Below the pieces are notes generated by a model, which saw only the letters and a list, made by a program, of their open reading frames with translations, had not been told where the DNA came from and ran no database searches. A DNA stretch of 64,000 nt, taken from positions 310,001-374,000 of the forward strand of contig NZ_CP034897.1 in NCBI RefSeq assembly GCF_005082145.1. The letters run 5' to 3'. Shown one piece after another: positions 52,623-63,183 of the stretch. The stretch comes from Buchnera aphidicola (Aphis craccivora). GTDB taxonomy: Bacteria; Pseudomonadota; Gammaproteobacteria; Enterobacterales; Enterobacteriaceae. Made by a program: the position numbers and the translations under genes. The stretch's first letter is position 1. Each line of letters begins with the position of its first letter.

Positions 52623-54140
52623 TTATTTAAAAAAAGATATTCCTAAAAAATATAAACTAATTAAATAAATTATTCCAGTAACAAATAAAATTGTAAATAC
52701 ACATATTATTTTAATAAAAAAAGAATGAATACTATATAGAGGTATAAAATATAACATAAAAATTAAAACAAATGTCATAGAAAATATTGCAATGAATAAA
52801 CGAAAAATAAAAATTAATTCATTGAAATTAAAATTAATGAGTTTTTTTTGATATAATTTCCAATATAATAAAAAAAAATTTATCCATCCAGATATACTAA
52901 AAGATAAAGCTAAACCTGCATGTTGAAAATAAAAAATTAAACATGGATTTAATATCTGTGTTATAAATAAAGAAAAAAGTGAAATTCGTGTTGGAATATT
53001 TATTTCTTGGGATGCATAAAAAGCTGCAGATAAAATTTTAACTAAAATAAAAGCAACTAAACCAAAAGAATATAATTCTAATGCTTTTTGTGTCATTAAA
53101 ACATCAAAATCTGTAAATTTTCCATATTGAAATAATATAATAATTAATGGTTTAGCAAGAACAAATAATACAATAGAAGTAGGTAAAGATAAAATCAAAG
53201 CAATTCGAAATCCTCGATTAAGTAAATTTTTATATTCTTTTAATCGGTTTTTTGAATAACTTTTAGATAAAGATGTAAATAAAATTGTACTTAAAGAAAC
53301 ACCAAGAATTCCTATTGGAAATTCAATCAATCTATCAGCATAATACATCCAAGATATAGAGCCTGAATTTAATAATGAACTAAAAATGGTATTAAAAATC
53401 AAAGAAATTTGATTTGCGGAAGACCCAATAAGAGATGGTCCTATTTTTTTTATTACTTTTATAAGACCAATATTTTTAAAATTTAACTTTGGTGTTATTA
53501 ACATATTTATTTTTGACAAATATGGAAATTGATATATTAATTGAATAAATCCTCCTATAATAACAGACCAAGATAATATTAAAATTGAAGGTTCGAAAAA
53601 ATCATTAAAAAAAATAGCACAAATAATAATAGTAATATTTAAAATACTTGGTGAAAGCGCAGGAATAGCAAAATAATTCCAACTATTTAAAATAGAAGAA
53701 TATAATGAAGACAAAGAAACTAATAAAATATAAGGAAACATAATTTCTAATAAAGTACAAGATATTTTAAATTTTTGAAATGACTTATTAAAACCTGGTG
53801 CGCTCAATGCAATTAAATAATTAGAAAATATTATTCCTAAAAGTATTATAATAGATAATAAAATAATAGTTAGACCTGATAAAGATGCAATAAAATCTTT
53901 TGTATGCTTTATTTTTTTATTTGATTTATAGTATATTAAAATAGGAACAAAAGATTGAGAAAAAGCGCCCTCGAAAAATAATCTACGTAATAAATTTGGA
54001 ATTTTAAAAGCTATAAAAAAAGCATCAGTATAAATAGAAACACCAAAAATATGAGCAATTGTGAGATCTCTAAAAAAACCTAATACACGTGATATTAATG
54101 TCATAAAACTAAGAGAAAATAGAGATTTTAAAAGATTCAT
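52623..54140 (-). CDS. murJ: lipid II flippase MurJ (MviN)
   Basis: Inner-membrane flippase for the peptidoglycan precursor, 505 aa (E. coli 511), hydrophobic with about 14 spans of the MOP superfamily. SRVLGFFRDLTIAHIFG at 18-34 and LRRLFFEGAFSQSFVPIL near 50-67 are the family's conserved cytoplasmic-cavity motifs. It implies that a murein wall is still built. In E. coli it neighbours flgN; here pyrC lies between. Confidence 0.96.
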   Translation of the reverse strand: MNLLKSLFSLSFMTLISRVLGFFRDLTIAHIFGVSIYTDAFFIAFKIPNLLRRLFFEGAFSQSFVPILIYYKSNKKIKHTKDFIASLSGLTIILLSIIILLGIIFSNYLIALSAPGFNKSFQKFKISCTLLEIMFPYILLVSLSSLYSSILNSWNYFAIPALSPSILNITIIICAIFFNDFFEPSILILSWSVIIGGFIQLIYQFPYLSKINMLITPKLNFKNIGLIKVIKKIGPSLIGSSANQISLIFNTIFSSLLNSGSISWMYYADRLIEFPIGILGVSLSTILFTSLSKSYSKNRLKEYKNLLNRGFRIALILSLPTSIVLFVLAKPLIIILFQYGKFTDFDVLMTQKALELYSFGLVAFILVKILSAAFYASQEINIPTRISLFSLFITQILNPCLIFYFQHAGLALSFSISGWINFFLLYWKLYQKKLINFNFNELIFIFRLFIAIFSMTFVLIFMLYFIPLYSIHSFFIKIICVFTILFVTGIIYLISLYFLGISFFK

Positions 54141-54295
54141 ATTAAACTAACCTAAACAATTTAAATATTATAATTCTAATTAAAAAATATTTTGTTTTAA
54201 ACATTAATAAAATTTTATTACTTATAAAATATTTAACGTACTATAAAAAATATTATTAAATAATACTTCTTATTCTTAAACTAACTAATTTAAAC

Positions 54296-55342
54296 ATGTC
54301 TTCTTTAAAAAAAATAAAAATAATCAAACCTGATGATTGGCACCTTCATCTCAGAGATGGAAAAATTTTAAAAAAAGTTCTAAAATATACTCAAATATTT
54401 TATCAACGTGCAATAATTATGCCTAATCTTAAAAATCCTATTGTAAATTGTAAGAAAGCTATTGCTTATAAGCGAAGCATTATAAATGCATCTAAATTAA
54501 ATACTAAATTTGAACCATTAATGACCTGTTATTTAACAAAAGAAACTTCTTTACAAGAACTACAATACGGTTTTTTAAAAAAAATATTTATAGGAGCAAA
54601 ATTATATCCAAATCAATCTACAACAAATTCAAAAACAGGAATAACTAAGATTAGTGAAATTTTTCATATATTAGAACTTATGCAAAAAATTAAAATGCCA
54701 TTACTAATTCACGGTGAAGAAAGTAACTTTAATATTGATATTTATGATCGAGAAGCTATATTTATTGAAAAAACGCTAGTACCATTACGTAAATTATTTC
54801 CAGAATTAAAAATAATACTAGAACATATTACTACTAAAGAAGCTGTTTCTTATATTGAAGAAAATAATTCATTGTATTTAGCAGGAACAATTACACCTCA
54901 CCATTTAATGTTCAATAGAAATAATATGTTTATTAATGGAATTCAACCTAATCTTTATTGTTTACCTATTTTAAAAAGAAAGATACATCAAAATGCTTTA
55001 AGAAAAGCTATATCTAATGGAAGCACAAGATTTTTTTTAGGAAGTGATAGCGCACCACATTTACATAAAAATAAAATCAATGTAGTTGGATGTGCAGGAA
55101 TATTTAATGCTCCATCATCTTTGTTATGTTATATTACTATTTTTGAAAAAATGAAAGCATTGAAACATTTTGAATCTTTTTGCTCAAAAAATGGACCAAA
55201 TTTTTATAATATACCAATAAATAAAGAAAGTATTACATTAATAAAAAAACCTCATAAAATTATTAAAAAAGTTAATATTGAAAAAGATTTTATCATGCCT
55301 TTTTTATCTGGCGAAACAGTTAATTGGTCTATTGTTAAGTAA
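54296..55342 (+). CDS. pyrC: dihydroorotase
   Basis: Third step of pyrimidine synthesis, closing carbamoyl-aspartate to dihydroorotate. The 348 aa equal the E. coli type II enzyme. Metal ligands HLH (16-18) in DDWHLHLRDG, the carboxylated lysine K102 in GAKLYPNQ, and LGSDSAPH near 250 are seen. ATG with no strong ribosome site. It is divergent from murJ and converges on flgN. Confidence 0.97.
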   Translation: MSSLKKIKIIKPDDWHLHLRDGKILKKVLKYTQIFYQRAIIMPNLKNPIVNCKKAIAYKRSIINASKLNTKFEPLMTCYLTKETSLQELQYGFLKKIFIGAKLYPNQSTTNSKTGITKISEIFHILELMQKIKMPLLIHGEESNFNIDIYDREAIFIEKTLVPLRKLFPELKIILEHITTKEAVSYIEENNSLYLAGTITPHHLMFNRNNMFINGIQPNLYCLPILKRKIHQNALRKAISNGSTRFFLGSDSAPHLHKNKINVVGCAGIFNAPSSLLCYITIFEKMKALKHFESFCSKNGPNFYNIPINKESITLIKKPHKIIKKVNIEKDFIMPFLSGETVNWSIVK

Positions 55343-55377
55343 TAAAACTATCTAATATTTTTAAAAATTTTAAAATA

Positions 55378-55785
55378 TTAATTTTCTAAGTTTTCATTAA
55401 TATCGTAAATTCCGTTATTATTATAAGATTTATACAAATTTAAAAAATTTTGATTTAAATAAAATTTATTTTTTGTTAGTTTTTTATTTTTAAAGCTCAT
55501 TTTATTTAAAAATAAACATTTATTTATTATTTTATTTGAAAAATAATTTAATTTCTTAAATTTTAAATAAGGAGGAAAAATATTATAACTCTTTTCAAGA
55601 GATTTCTGTATTTTTTTTGCATCAGTTAACTGATTTAACAAATCATGTTTTTTTTCTATAATAAAAGATAATTTTTTTATATCAGTGTGAGGATTTAATA
55701 AATTTTTATATTCTTCATGCATTGTTTTATCTAATAAAATAAGAATATTATCTATTTTTTGAAAAATATCGATTAATTTTTTCAT
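55378..55785 (-). CDS. flgN: flagellar export chaperone FlgN
   Basis: Chaperone for the hook-junction proteins FlgK and FlgL. The product is 135 aa (E. coli 138), mostly helical, lysine- and asparagine-rich and weakly conserved; identity rests on size, helix pattern, and place downstream of flgA. The anti-sigma factor flgM, between flgA and flgN in E. coli, is missing. Its client FlgK begins at 63519. Confidence 0.82.
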   Translation of the reverse strand: MKKLIDIFQKIDNILILLDKTMHEEYKNLLNPHTDIKKLSFIIEKKHDLLNQLTDAKKIQKSLEKSYNIFPPYLKFKKLNYFSNKIINKCLFLNKMSFKNKKLTKNKFYLNQNFLNLYKSYNNNGIYDINENLEN

Positions 55786-55838
55786 GAATTTTCCATCTTT
55801 TAGAAATATATTATATCTAGAATATAATATTATTAATT

Positions 55839-56495
55839 TTATAAAACAACTATTACTTCTTTATTTTCGTTGATTATCCCGGTTACAATTTTTCCATCTC
55901 TAATTTTTACACGAACTTTTTCATTAAAACCACCATTATCTAATGCTTTTCCAAAAGTAATAATTTCAAAATTTTTTCCCTTTAGTTTCACAGTAACTTC
56001 TTGATTTGATAGAATTGTCCAAAATACACGCGTTATAAAAGAGGTAATTGGTTGAAAAGGTAGAATATCACGTAAATTTACTCTATTTACAACATCTTTT
56101 ATATTTATATAAGTTCCTCTAGGTAATTTATCTAAACGTCCTATTGTAACTTGTAAATCAGATTCACTTATTTTTGTTCCCCGAAAAATTTTTTTCTTTG
56201 CTATAATATATTTTCCCTTAACTTGTAATTCTATTTTTAAAAATTGATGTTGTTGATTACAAATATACAAAACATCAAATACACCAAAATTATAAAAATT
56301 ATTAGCTAATAACAAATATGGTTTTTTACAAATTTGTTTTTTTTTAAACGGAGTATGCACTATTATTTTAAAATAATTACTATTAAGAGAATACTCTTGC
56401 TTAAAAAATTCATTTAAATGATTTATTAAATCATTAGCATTAAGTTTAAAAGATAAAAAAAATAACAAAATAAAAAAAATTTTTATTAATTTCAT
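55839..56495 (-). CDS. flgA: flagellar P-ring assembly chaperone FlgA
   Basis: Periplasmic chaperone for FlgI. The product is 218 aa (E. coli 219). A signal peptide (about 1-20, ending FKLNA), then an SAF domain with YIIAKKKIFRGTKISESDLQ and a C-terminal part QEVTVKLKGKNFEI. It is divergent from flgB as in enterics. Its partner FlgI is encoded at 62074-63183. Confidence 0.93.
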   Translation of the reverse strand: MKLIKIFFILLFFLSFKLNANDLINHLNEFFKQEYSLNSNYFKIIVHTPFKKKQICKKPYLLLANNFYNFGVFDVLYICNQQHQFLKIELQVKGKYIIAKKKIFRGTKISESDLQVTIGRLDKLPRGTYINIKDVVNRVNLRDILPFQPITSFITRVFWTILSNQEVTVKLKGKNFEIITFGKALDNGGFNEKVRVKIRDGKIVTGIINENKEVIVVL

Positions 56496-56754
56496 TTTTT
56501 TCCTTATTAACTAAAACATTATTTATTTAATAAAATTCGCTAATAAATATAATATATTTTAAATTTTTTTATTAAGTCGAAGTTTAATATAAATTTATTT
56601 TAAAATTTAAAATTTTTAGAAATTTATAATATAATCATAATTTATGAGTTTAAATTTAAAAATTAATTTAAAATATATTTTATATATTAAAACACTCATT
56701 ATGAATAAAGTAATATGTAACAATATTTTTTTAAAATAAACTAAGGATATAAAT

Positions 56755-57171
56755 ATGTTTGAAAAAATAAATAACATGTTTAATTTAAATGAAAAGCTAT
56801 TAAATTTATATGCTAAAAGAGAAGAAATTCTATCATCTAATATAGCCAATTCTGAAACACCTAACTATAAAGCAATGGATATTAACTTTAAAGATACTTT
56901 TAAAAAGCTATTAAACAAAAATCATTTCAATTCTTTTAAAATAACTTTGCAACGAACCTCAAAAAATCATTTAACTCCAAAATTAAAAAAAAATGATATT
57001 TCTTTGTTTTCAATTGAACCTGTAAAAACCAAAAATATTAAAATTGATGGAAATACAGTTGATATGAATCGTGAACGAATCGAATTTATAAAAAATACTT
57101 TAAAATATGAAGAAAATATAATATTCATAAAAAATGAAATTAAAAATATAATACATGTACTAAAAGGATAA
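56755..57171 (+). CDS. flgB: flagellar proximal rod protein FlgB
   Basis: Rod component of the basal body, 138 aa (E. coli 138). The N-terminal rod motif is [19 protein letters not shown] at about 27-45, and the helical C-terminus carries [19 protein letters not shown] lies upstream of the ATG (CTAAGGATATAA). It is the first gene of flgBCDEFGHIJK. The 259-base spacer from flgA should contain the operon promoter; no clear one was found. Confidence 0.96.
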   Translation: MFEKINNMFNLNEKLLNLYAKREEILSSNIANSETPNYKAMDINFKDTFKKLLNKNHFNSFKITLQRTSKNHLTPKLKKNDISLFSIEPVKTKNIKIDGNTVDMNRERIEFIKNTLKYEENIIFIKNEIKNIIHVLKG

Positions 57172-57176
57172 AAAAT

Positions 57177-57587
57177 ATGTCTTTGTTTAATATACTTAAT
57201 ATTGCAGGTTCAGCAATGACCGCACAATCAGAAAAAATAAATATTATCGCTACAAATTTAGCAAACGCAGAAAGTATAATATACAAAAATGGAAAATATT
57301 ATCCATATATTGCAAAAAAAGTTATTTTCCAACCATCTAATTCAAATCAATCAGGAGTAGGAGGTGTAAAAGTAGCAGCAATAATTAATGATAAAAACCC
57401 AGTACAAATGATATACGACCCTAACAATCCTCTATCTAATACAAAAGGATATGTTTTAAAATCTAATATTAATCCAATCACAGAAACAATAGATCATATT
57501 TCTGCTTCAAGAGCTTATCAAGCTAATATAGAAGTCTTAAAAACTGCAAAAAATATAATATTAAAAACACTGTCTATTGGAGAATAA
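57177..57587 (+). CDS. flgC: flagellar proximal rod protein FlgC
   Basis: Rod protein, 136 aa (E. coli 134). MSLFNILNIAGSAMTAQSEKIN and IATNLANAES form the N-terminal rod motif; the C-terminal ASRAYQANIEVLKTAKNI is the paired helix that packs in the rod. It follows flgB by 5 bases. Confidence 0.96.
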   Translation: MSLFNILNIAGSAMTAQSEKINIIATNLANAESIIYKNGKYYPYIAKKVIFQPSNSNQSGVGGVKVAAIINDKNPVQMIYDPNNPLSNTKGYVLKSNINPITETIDHISASRAYQANIEVLKTAKNIILKTLSIGE

Positions 57588-57596
57588 GGAAAAAAA

Positions 57597-58295
57597 ATGA
57601 GCAATATTAGTCTTGATTCTTCTATACAGAATAATGTTCTTGATGAAAAAAATAATACTCTTGATAAAAGCACTGATGGTTTAAATCATCCTTCTAATCC
57701 ATTAGATTTACAAAATAATTTTTTAAAGTTATTAATTGCTCAAATTAAAAATCAAGATCCTACTGATCCTATTAAAAATACTGAACTAACATCTCAATTA
57801 GCTCAAATTAACACAGCAACTGGAGTCGAAAAATTAAATAATACTGTAGGAAAATTTTCTGATAAAATAAATCAAAATCAAAATATTCAAATATCTTCGT
57901 TAATTGGTCATCGAGTTTTTATACCTAGCTCACAAATTGTGCATACTAAGGATATAAATACAGAATTTGGAATAGATTTAATTAGCTATGCAACATCCGT
58001 TGAAATTAAAATATTAGATGAAAATAAAAAAGTTATACATGTAGAAAAAATGAAAGATGTAAAACCTGGAGTATATAGTTTTATATGGGATGGTTTAGAT
58101 TTAGATAAAAATACTATTCCTACTGGAAAATACAATGTTAGTTTAACAGCGAAAAATCAAAATAAAGATATTCCTGCAACAATTTTATGTGAAGCATTAG
58201 TACAGAGTATTATTACTTCTTCTAGAAATCCTATAATAGATTTGGGTGTCATGGGGAATACAACATTATCAGAAATTCGTAAAATTTTTAAATAA
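57597..58295 (+). CDS. flgD: flagellar hook assembly scaffold FlgD
   Basis: Hook-cap protein required for polymerisation of FlgE. The product is 232 aa (E. coli 231). The conserved cap segment is NNFLKLLIAQIKNQDPTDP near 38-57, followed by NTELTSQLAQI; a FlgD Ig-like and Tudor-like region follows. It begins 9 bases after flgC with AAGGA upstream. Confidence 0.95.
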   Translation: MSNISLDSSIQNNVLDEKNNTLDKSTDGLNHPSNPLDLQNNFLKLLIAQIKNQDPTDPIKNTELTSQLAQINTATGVEKLNNTVGKFSDKINQNQNIQISSLIGHRVFIPSSQIVHTKDINTEFGIDLISYATSVEIKILDENKKVIHVEKMKDVKPGVYSFIWDGLDLDKNTIPTGKYNVSLTAKNQNKDIPATILCEALVQSIITSSRNPIIDLGVMGNTTLSEIRKIFK

Positions 58296-58346
58296 ATATT
58301 ATATATATTTAAAAAATTTAAACATCAATTATCAAGGAATAAAAAC

Positions 58347-59558
58347 ATGTCAACTATGGAAGCAATTAGTGGATTAATGGCAAATAGTAATAATATAGAT
58401 GTTGTATCTAATAATATAGCCAATTCTTCTACTATTGGATTTAAATCTAGCACTCTTTCTTTTTTCGATATAGTATCTAATTCATTTTACTCCAACAGAT
58501 TAATAAGATCTGGTGTTGGTGTTTCTAATATGAGACAAAATTTTAGTAATGGAATCTTAGTTCAAACAGGAAGAGATTTAGATTTAGGTATTGTACAAGA
58601 TGGTTTTTTTAGAGTATTAAATTCCAAAGGACATGCATATTATACAAGAAACGGGCAATTTTTATTAGATAAAGACAAAAATATTGTCAATATGGAAGGA
58701 ATGTATCTTACTGGTCAAAATCAATTTGATTTAAATAATGATCTAAACAATATATCTAAATTAGAACCTATTAATTTAAAAAAATCTGATATCCTTAAAT
58801 CAAAACAAACAAATGTAATAAAGTTAAATGCAGATTTAATTGAAAATGCTAATTCGACTAATACTATAACAGGTTCTGATGATGACATATCAAATTTAGA
58901 AACAAATAATATTACTGTTTACGATAAAAATGGAAAAGCTCAAACTATAAATATTTCTATTGAAAAAAATAAAAACGAATGGATTTTAAAAGTTCAGTCA
59001 AATAATTTAAATGATTCAAATGATGATAAAATTGATAATACTATCTATTTAAAATTCGATTCTCAAGGTGAATTAATTTCCGATTCAACTATACAAATTG
59101 AATCAAAAAATTTTAAAAATCTTACTTTAGATATAGAGTGTAAACTTAGAAAATCAGAACATGATAATCATACAATACAACTTTCTCAAAATGGTTATCC
59201 AGAAGGTAATTTACAATCCTTTGAAATTTTAAATAATGGCGAAATTATTGGACAATACACAAACCAAAGGGTAGAAAAAATTGGACAAATATTTTTATCA
59301 AAATTTGTCAACCCAGAAAAATTAAAACCTGAAAGTGGAAATGTTTGGTCTGCAACTCAAGAAGCTGGAAATGAAACTGTTGGAATAGCAGGAGATAAAG
59401 GATTTGGGATTATGATTTCAAAAACTTTAGAATCATCTAATGTTGATTTAAATAAAGAATTAATTAACATGATCGTAGCTCAACGTAATTATCAGTCTAG
59501 TGCACAAGCTTTTAAAACAGAAGATAAAATAATTAATACATTAATTAATTTAAGATAA
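58347..59558 (+). CDS. flgE: flagellar hook protein FlgE
   Basis: Hook subunit, 403 aa (E. coli 402). The N-terminal rod-hook motif is [20 protein letters not shown] at about 20-39, an asparagine-rich central domain, and a C-terminal helix [26 protein letters not shown] lies before the ATG. It means that a hook, not only a rod, can be built. Confidence 0.96.
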   Translation: MSTMEAISGLMANSNNIDVVSNNIANSSTIGFKSSTLSFFDIVSNSFYSNRLIRSGVGVSNMRQNFSNGILVQTGRDLDLGIVQDGFFRVLNSKGHAYYTRNGQFLLDKDKNIVNMEGMYLTGQNQFDLNNDLNNISKLEPINLKKSDILKSKQTNVIKLNADLIENANSTNTITGSDDDISNLETNNITVYDKNGKAQTINISIEKNKNEWILKVQSNNLNDSNDDKIDNTIYLKFDSQGELISDSTIQIESKNFKNLTLDIECKLRKSEHDNHTIQLSQNGYPEGNLQSFEILNNGEIIGQYTNQRVEKIGQIFLSKFVNPEKLKPESGNVWSATQEAGNETVGIAGDKGFGIMISKTLESSNVDLNKELINMIVAQRNYQSSAQAFKTEDKIINTLINLR

Positions 59559-59579
59559 TATCAAATATCAGGTATTGTA

Positions 59580-60320
59580 ATGGAAAATGCAATTTATCAA
59601 TCAATGCAAGCAGCTATTAGATTATTAGAAAATCAAAATATTATTGCAAATAATTTAGCAAATATATCTACTAATGGCTTTAAAGAAACATTTAATTTGA
59701 TAATAAAAGATGAAAATGTTAATAATTTATATAAAATTCAAACACAAAAATATTATAATTTTTCAGAGGGCATACTCACTAATACACAAAGAAAACTAGA
59801 TGTAATTGTTAAAGATAGCGGCTGGTTAGTTATAAAAGATATGAATGGAAAAGAAGCCTATACAAAAAATGGTCATTTAAAAATAAATGCACATGGACAG
59901 TTAACTATACAAAACTACAAAGTAGTTACAAATAAAGGCGATATAAAAATACCAAATAATATGAATGTAAAAATTTTATCTGATGGTACGATTAAAAAAA
60001 TAGAAGAAAAAGAAAATAAAATTTTTGAAAAAAAAATAGGATCATTAAAATTAGTTCGTTTTTCAAAAAACAATCTTATTCAAAAAAATAATGGATTGTT
60101 TTATTTGAAAAAAAATATATTAAATCAAAATTTAAACGTACCGCATGATAACACTGTACGTATACAATCAGAAGTATTAGAAGCAAGTAATGTAAATCCA
60201 ACTAAAAATATGGTTGATATGATATCGAACGCGCGACAATTTGAAATGAATATGAAAATGATATCAATGTATGATCAAAACACAGAACGCGCAAATCAAC
60301 TATTTAATGTTAACAATTAA
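59580..60320 (+). CDS. flgF: flagellar distal rod protein FlgF
   Basis: Rod protein, 246 aa (E. coli 251). It shows the rod motif [15 protein letters not shown] at about 21-35 and a C-terminal [22 protein letters not shown]. It is more diverged and lysine-rich than FlgG. Ribosome site is weak. Confidence 0.94.
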   Translation: MENAIYQSMQAAIRLLENQNIIANNLANISTNGFKETFNLIIKDENVNNLYKIQTQKYYNFSEGILTNTQRKLDVIVKDSGWLVIKDMNGKEAYTKNGHLKINAHGQLTIQNYKVVTNKGDIKIPNNMNVKILSDGTIKKIEEKENKIFEKKIGSLKLVRFSKNNLIQKNNGLFYLKKNILNQNLNVPHDNTVRIQSEVLEASNVNPTKNMVDMISNARQFEMNMKMISMYDQNTERANQLFNVNN

Positions 60321-60332
60321 AAGGATAAAAAC

Positions 60333-61115
60333 ATGATTCCTTCTTTATGGATTTCTAAAACAGGTCTTGATGCACAACAAATTAATATGAATGTTATTTC
60401 TAATAACTTAGCCAATGTTAGTACAAACGGGTTTAAAAGATCTAGAGCAGTTTTTGAAGATTTAATGTATCAAACAATACGACCAGCAGGTACAAATTCC
60501 TCTATTGATACAACTTTACCTTCAGGATTACAAATAGGTACAGGAGTTAGACCTGTAGCTACTGAGCGAATTCATACCCAAGGAAATCTATCCAAAACAG
60601 ATTCTTCAAAGGATGTGGCTATTAATGGACCAGGTTTCTTTCAAGTACAATTGCCTGATGGTAATACAGCATATACAAGAGATGGTTCATTTCAATTAGA
60701 CCAAAATGGTCAGCTAGTAACAAATAGCGGATTTACAATAGTTCCTGAAATAAATATTCCACCTAATTCAACAAATATTAATATAGCAAGAGATGGGATT
60801 ATAAGTGTTACTACACAAGGTCAAACGCAATCAATTGCTGTTGGTCAATTAAATTTAATTAAATTTTCTAATGATTCCGGACTAGAAAGTTTAGGAGAAA
60901 ACTTATACCAAGAAACGCAAGCATCTGGTAGTCCAGTAGATACGACACCAGGTTTAAACGGAACCGGTTTATTATATCAAGGGTATGTTGAAACATCCAA
61001 TGTTAATGTTGCTGAAGAATTGGTAAATATGATTCAAACTCAACGAGCCTATGAAATTAATAGTAAATCTATAAATACTTCAGATCAAATGTTACAAAAA
61101 TTATATCAATTATAA
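60333..61115 (+). CDS. flgG: flagellar distal rod protein FlgG
   Basis: Major distal rod subunit, 260 aa exactly as in E. coli and the best conserved rod gene here. [19 protein letters not shown] at about 21-39, [18 protein letters not shown], and C-terminal [19 protein letters not shown] are seen. AAGGA precedes the ATG. Its high conservation suggests that the structure is under strong selection. Confidence 0.98.
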   Translation: MIPSLWISKTGLDAQQINMNVISNNLANVSTNGFKRSRAVFEDLMYQTIRPAGTNSSIDTTLPSGLQIGTGVRPVATERIHTQGNLSKTDSSKDVAINGPGFFQVQLPDGNTAYTRDGSFQLDQNGQLVTNSGFTIVPEINIPPNSTNINIARDGIISVTTQGQTQSIAVGQLNLIKFSNDSGLESLGENLYQETQASGSPVDTTPGLNGTGLLYQGYVETSNVNVAEELVNMIQTQRAYEINSKSINTSDQMLQKLYQL

Positions 61116-61187
61116 CAATTGATTTTTATGCTAGAACAAATTTAAAAATTTATATATTAAAATTTTGTTATTAAGGATGATTTTTCT

Positions 61188-61904
61188 GTGGTAAAGTTAT
61201 TTAGTTATAAAATTAAATATTATTTAACTATTCTTGCTTTATTAGCAATTCAAAGTTGCGCTTCTATTGAACATCAACCTTTAGTTAGTGGGATTACTAC
61301 ATCTATAGCTCCAAATGTTTTTCCTAAAAATACAAATGGTTCTTTATTTCAAGAAATAACACCTATCAATTATGGCTATCAACCACTATTTGAAGACCAT
61401 CGATCTCATAATATCGGAGATACAATAACTGTTGTATTACAAGAAAATATAAGTGCGAGTAATAGCTCATCTTCTAATTTGAGTCGAAATGGCACAGCAA
61501 ATTTAGGAATGACAATTACCCCTGGACAACTAAATCCTATGTTAGGATTTAATATCAATGAAAATAAAACAGGATTTGATAGTATAGGAAAAAACGATTT
61601 TTATGGAAAGGGTAGTCATTCAGCTAAAAATACGTTTACAGGTCTTATTACTGTAACTGTAAAAAGAGTTCTTCCGAATGGGAATTTACAAGTAATTGGT
61701 GAAAAACAAGTCGCCATTAATGAGGGGATAGAATTTATTCGATTTTCAGGAGTAATTAATCCTCATAATATTAATAAAAACAATTTAGTTGCTTCAACTC
61801 AAATTGCAGATACTCGTATTGAATATGTAAGTAATAGTCGTATTAATGAAGCTCAAAAAATGGGTTGGTTACAACGATTATTGTTAAAAATTTCTCCTGT
61901 TTAA
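61188..61904 (+). CDS. flgH: flagellar L-ring lipoprotein FlgH
   Basis: Outer-membrane L-ring subunit, 238 aa (E. coli 232). Residues about 1-24 form a lipoprotein signal with lipobox IQSC, so it needs Lgt/LspA/Lnt and LolCDE (encoded at 10827-13950). [18 protein letters not shown] and [16 protein letters not shown] are FlgH motifs. It starts with GTG, preceded by AAGGATG; no ATG fits the signal. Confidence 0.96.
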   Translation: MVKLFSYKIKYYLTILALLAIQSCASIEHQPLVSGITTSIAPNVFPKNTNGSLFQEITPINYGYQPLFEDHRSHNIGDTITVVLQENISASNSSSSNLSRNGTANLGMTITPGQLNPMLGFNINENKTGFDSIGKNDFYGKGSHSAKNTFTGLITVTVKRVLPNGNLQVIGEKQVAINEGIEFIRFSGVINPHNINKNNLVASTQIADTRIEYVSNSRINEAQKMGWLQRLLLKISPV

Positions 61905-61944
61905 TATTAAAGATTAAAAAACAAAATTCTTAATATCATTTAAA

Positions 61945-61975
61945 CTCATAAAGGATAAAAATAATCCTTTATGAG
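61945..61975 (+). other. perfect 12-bp stem-loop inside the flg operon (flgH-flgI)
   Basis: CTCATAAAGGAT pairs perfectly with ATCCTTTATGAG around a seven-base loop, between flgH and flgI, followed by AAAAAATTTATAT, not a T tract. It may be an mRNA processing or stability element, or partial terminator. The copy of AAGGAT in the left arm resembles a ribosome site, but no frame starts next to it. Confidence 0.6.
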
Positions 61976-62073
61976 AAAAAATTTATATAAAGATTCATAA
62001 ATGACATATTATATATTTTGTATATAATATATATTTAAAAAAGAATTAATAAAGTAAATGTATAAGGTATTTT

Positions 62074-63183
62074 ATGTTCAAGATAATATCGTTATTAAAA
62101 TTTATTATTTGTATTTTAATAAGTTTTTATTCTTTTACTCATGCCGAAAAAATACGTGATTTAACTAGTATTGAAGGTATAAGAGATAATCAACTAATTG
62201 GTTATGGTTTAATAGTAGGTTTAGATGGAACTGGTGATCAATCAACACAAGTTCCATTTACCAATCAATCATTATATAATATGCTTTCTCAATTAGGTGT
62301 TACTATACCGCCAGATACTAATATGCATTTAAAAAATGTAGCAGCTGTAATAGTTACGGCAAAATTACCTCCATTTAGTCATACAGGCGAAAAAATAGAT
62401 GTAGTAGTTTCTTCGATGGGTAATGCAAGAAGTCTTAAAGGAGGAACACTACTAATGACTCCTTTAAAAGGAGCTGACAATCAAATTTATGCGATTGCCC
62501 AAGGTAACATATTAGTATCTGAAAGAAATAGTTCGCAAAAAAGAAATAACCCTATTATATTTAATCAAGTAAATTCAGGAAGAATTCATCATGGAGCAAC
62601 AATTGAGAAAGAAATAAATACTGATTTTGGAAAAAAAGAAATAATTAACTTACAATTAAATCAAGAAGATTTTAGTATTGCACAAAAAATAAGTGATATG
62701 ATTAACATAAAGTATCCAGATACAGCTATAGCAATAAATTCTAAAACAGTACAATTAAATACATATGCTAATAATACAATACAAGTTCATATGCTTTCTA
62801 ATATTCAAGATATAGATGTTTCTTTGCCTTCAGAAGAAGCTAAAGTAATAGTTAACCCTCGAACTGGCTCAATCGTTATTAATAAAGAAGTAAGATTAGG
62901 CACATGTATCGTTACGCATAAAAATTTATCTGTAATAATTAATAAAATAATTAATAAAAATAATCGTTCAAATTTTTTACATTCAATTTCGCATGATAAA
63001 TCAAATTTATTAACAAGTATTAACGATAAAAATTATCTTGAAAATGAAACACTGAATAATGAAAGTTTAAATAATATATTACGAGCATTAAATTCTTTAG
63101 GAACTAAACCTGATGAGTTAATATCTATTCTTCAGTCAATGAAAAGTGCAGGCTGTCTTCACGCAAAATTGGAAATTATTTAA
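62074..63183 (+). CDS. flgI: flagellar P-ring protein FlgI
   Basis: Periplasmic P-ring subunit, 369 aa (E. coli 365). A signal peptide (about 1-24, ending FTHA) is followed by IRDLTSIEGIRDNQLIGYGL and VGLDGTGDQS, the FlgI signature, and DVVVSSMGNARSLKGGTLL. AAGG is upstream. The stop overlaps the flgJ ATG by one base (TAATG). It is guided by FlgA. Confidence 0.97.
   Translation: MFKIISLLKFIICILISFYSFTHAEKIRDLTSIEGIRDNQLIGYGLIVGLDGTGDQSTQVPFTNQSLYNMLSQLGVTIPPDTNMHLKNVAAVIVTAKLPPFSHTGEKIDVVVSSMGNARSLKGGTLLMTPLKGADNQIYAIAQGNILVSERNSSQKRNNPIIFNQVNSGRIHHGATIEKEINTDFGKKEIINLQLNQEDFSIAQKISDMINIKYPDTAIAINSKTVQLNTYANNTIQVHMLSNIQDIDVSLPSEEAKVIVNPRTGSIVINKEVRLGTCIVTHKNLSVIINKIINKNNRSNFLHSISHDKSNLLTSINDKNYLENETLNNESLNNILRALNSLGTKPDELISILQSMKSAGCLHAKLEII

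Noticed and set aside
56616-56849. Minus-strand hydrophobic frame of 77 codons across the flgB start
   Set aside because: Its lysine, phenylalanine and isoleucine content follows A/T composition, and it overlaps the conserved flgB N-terminus.
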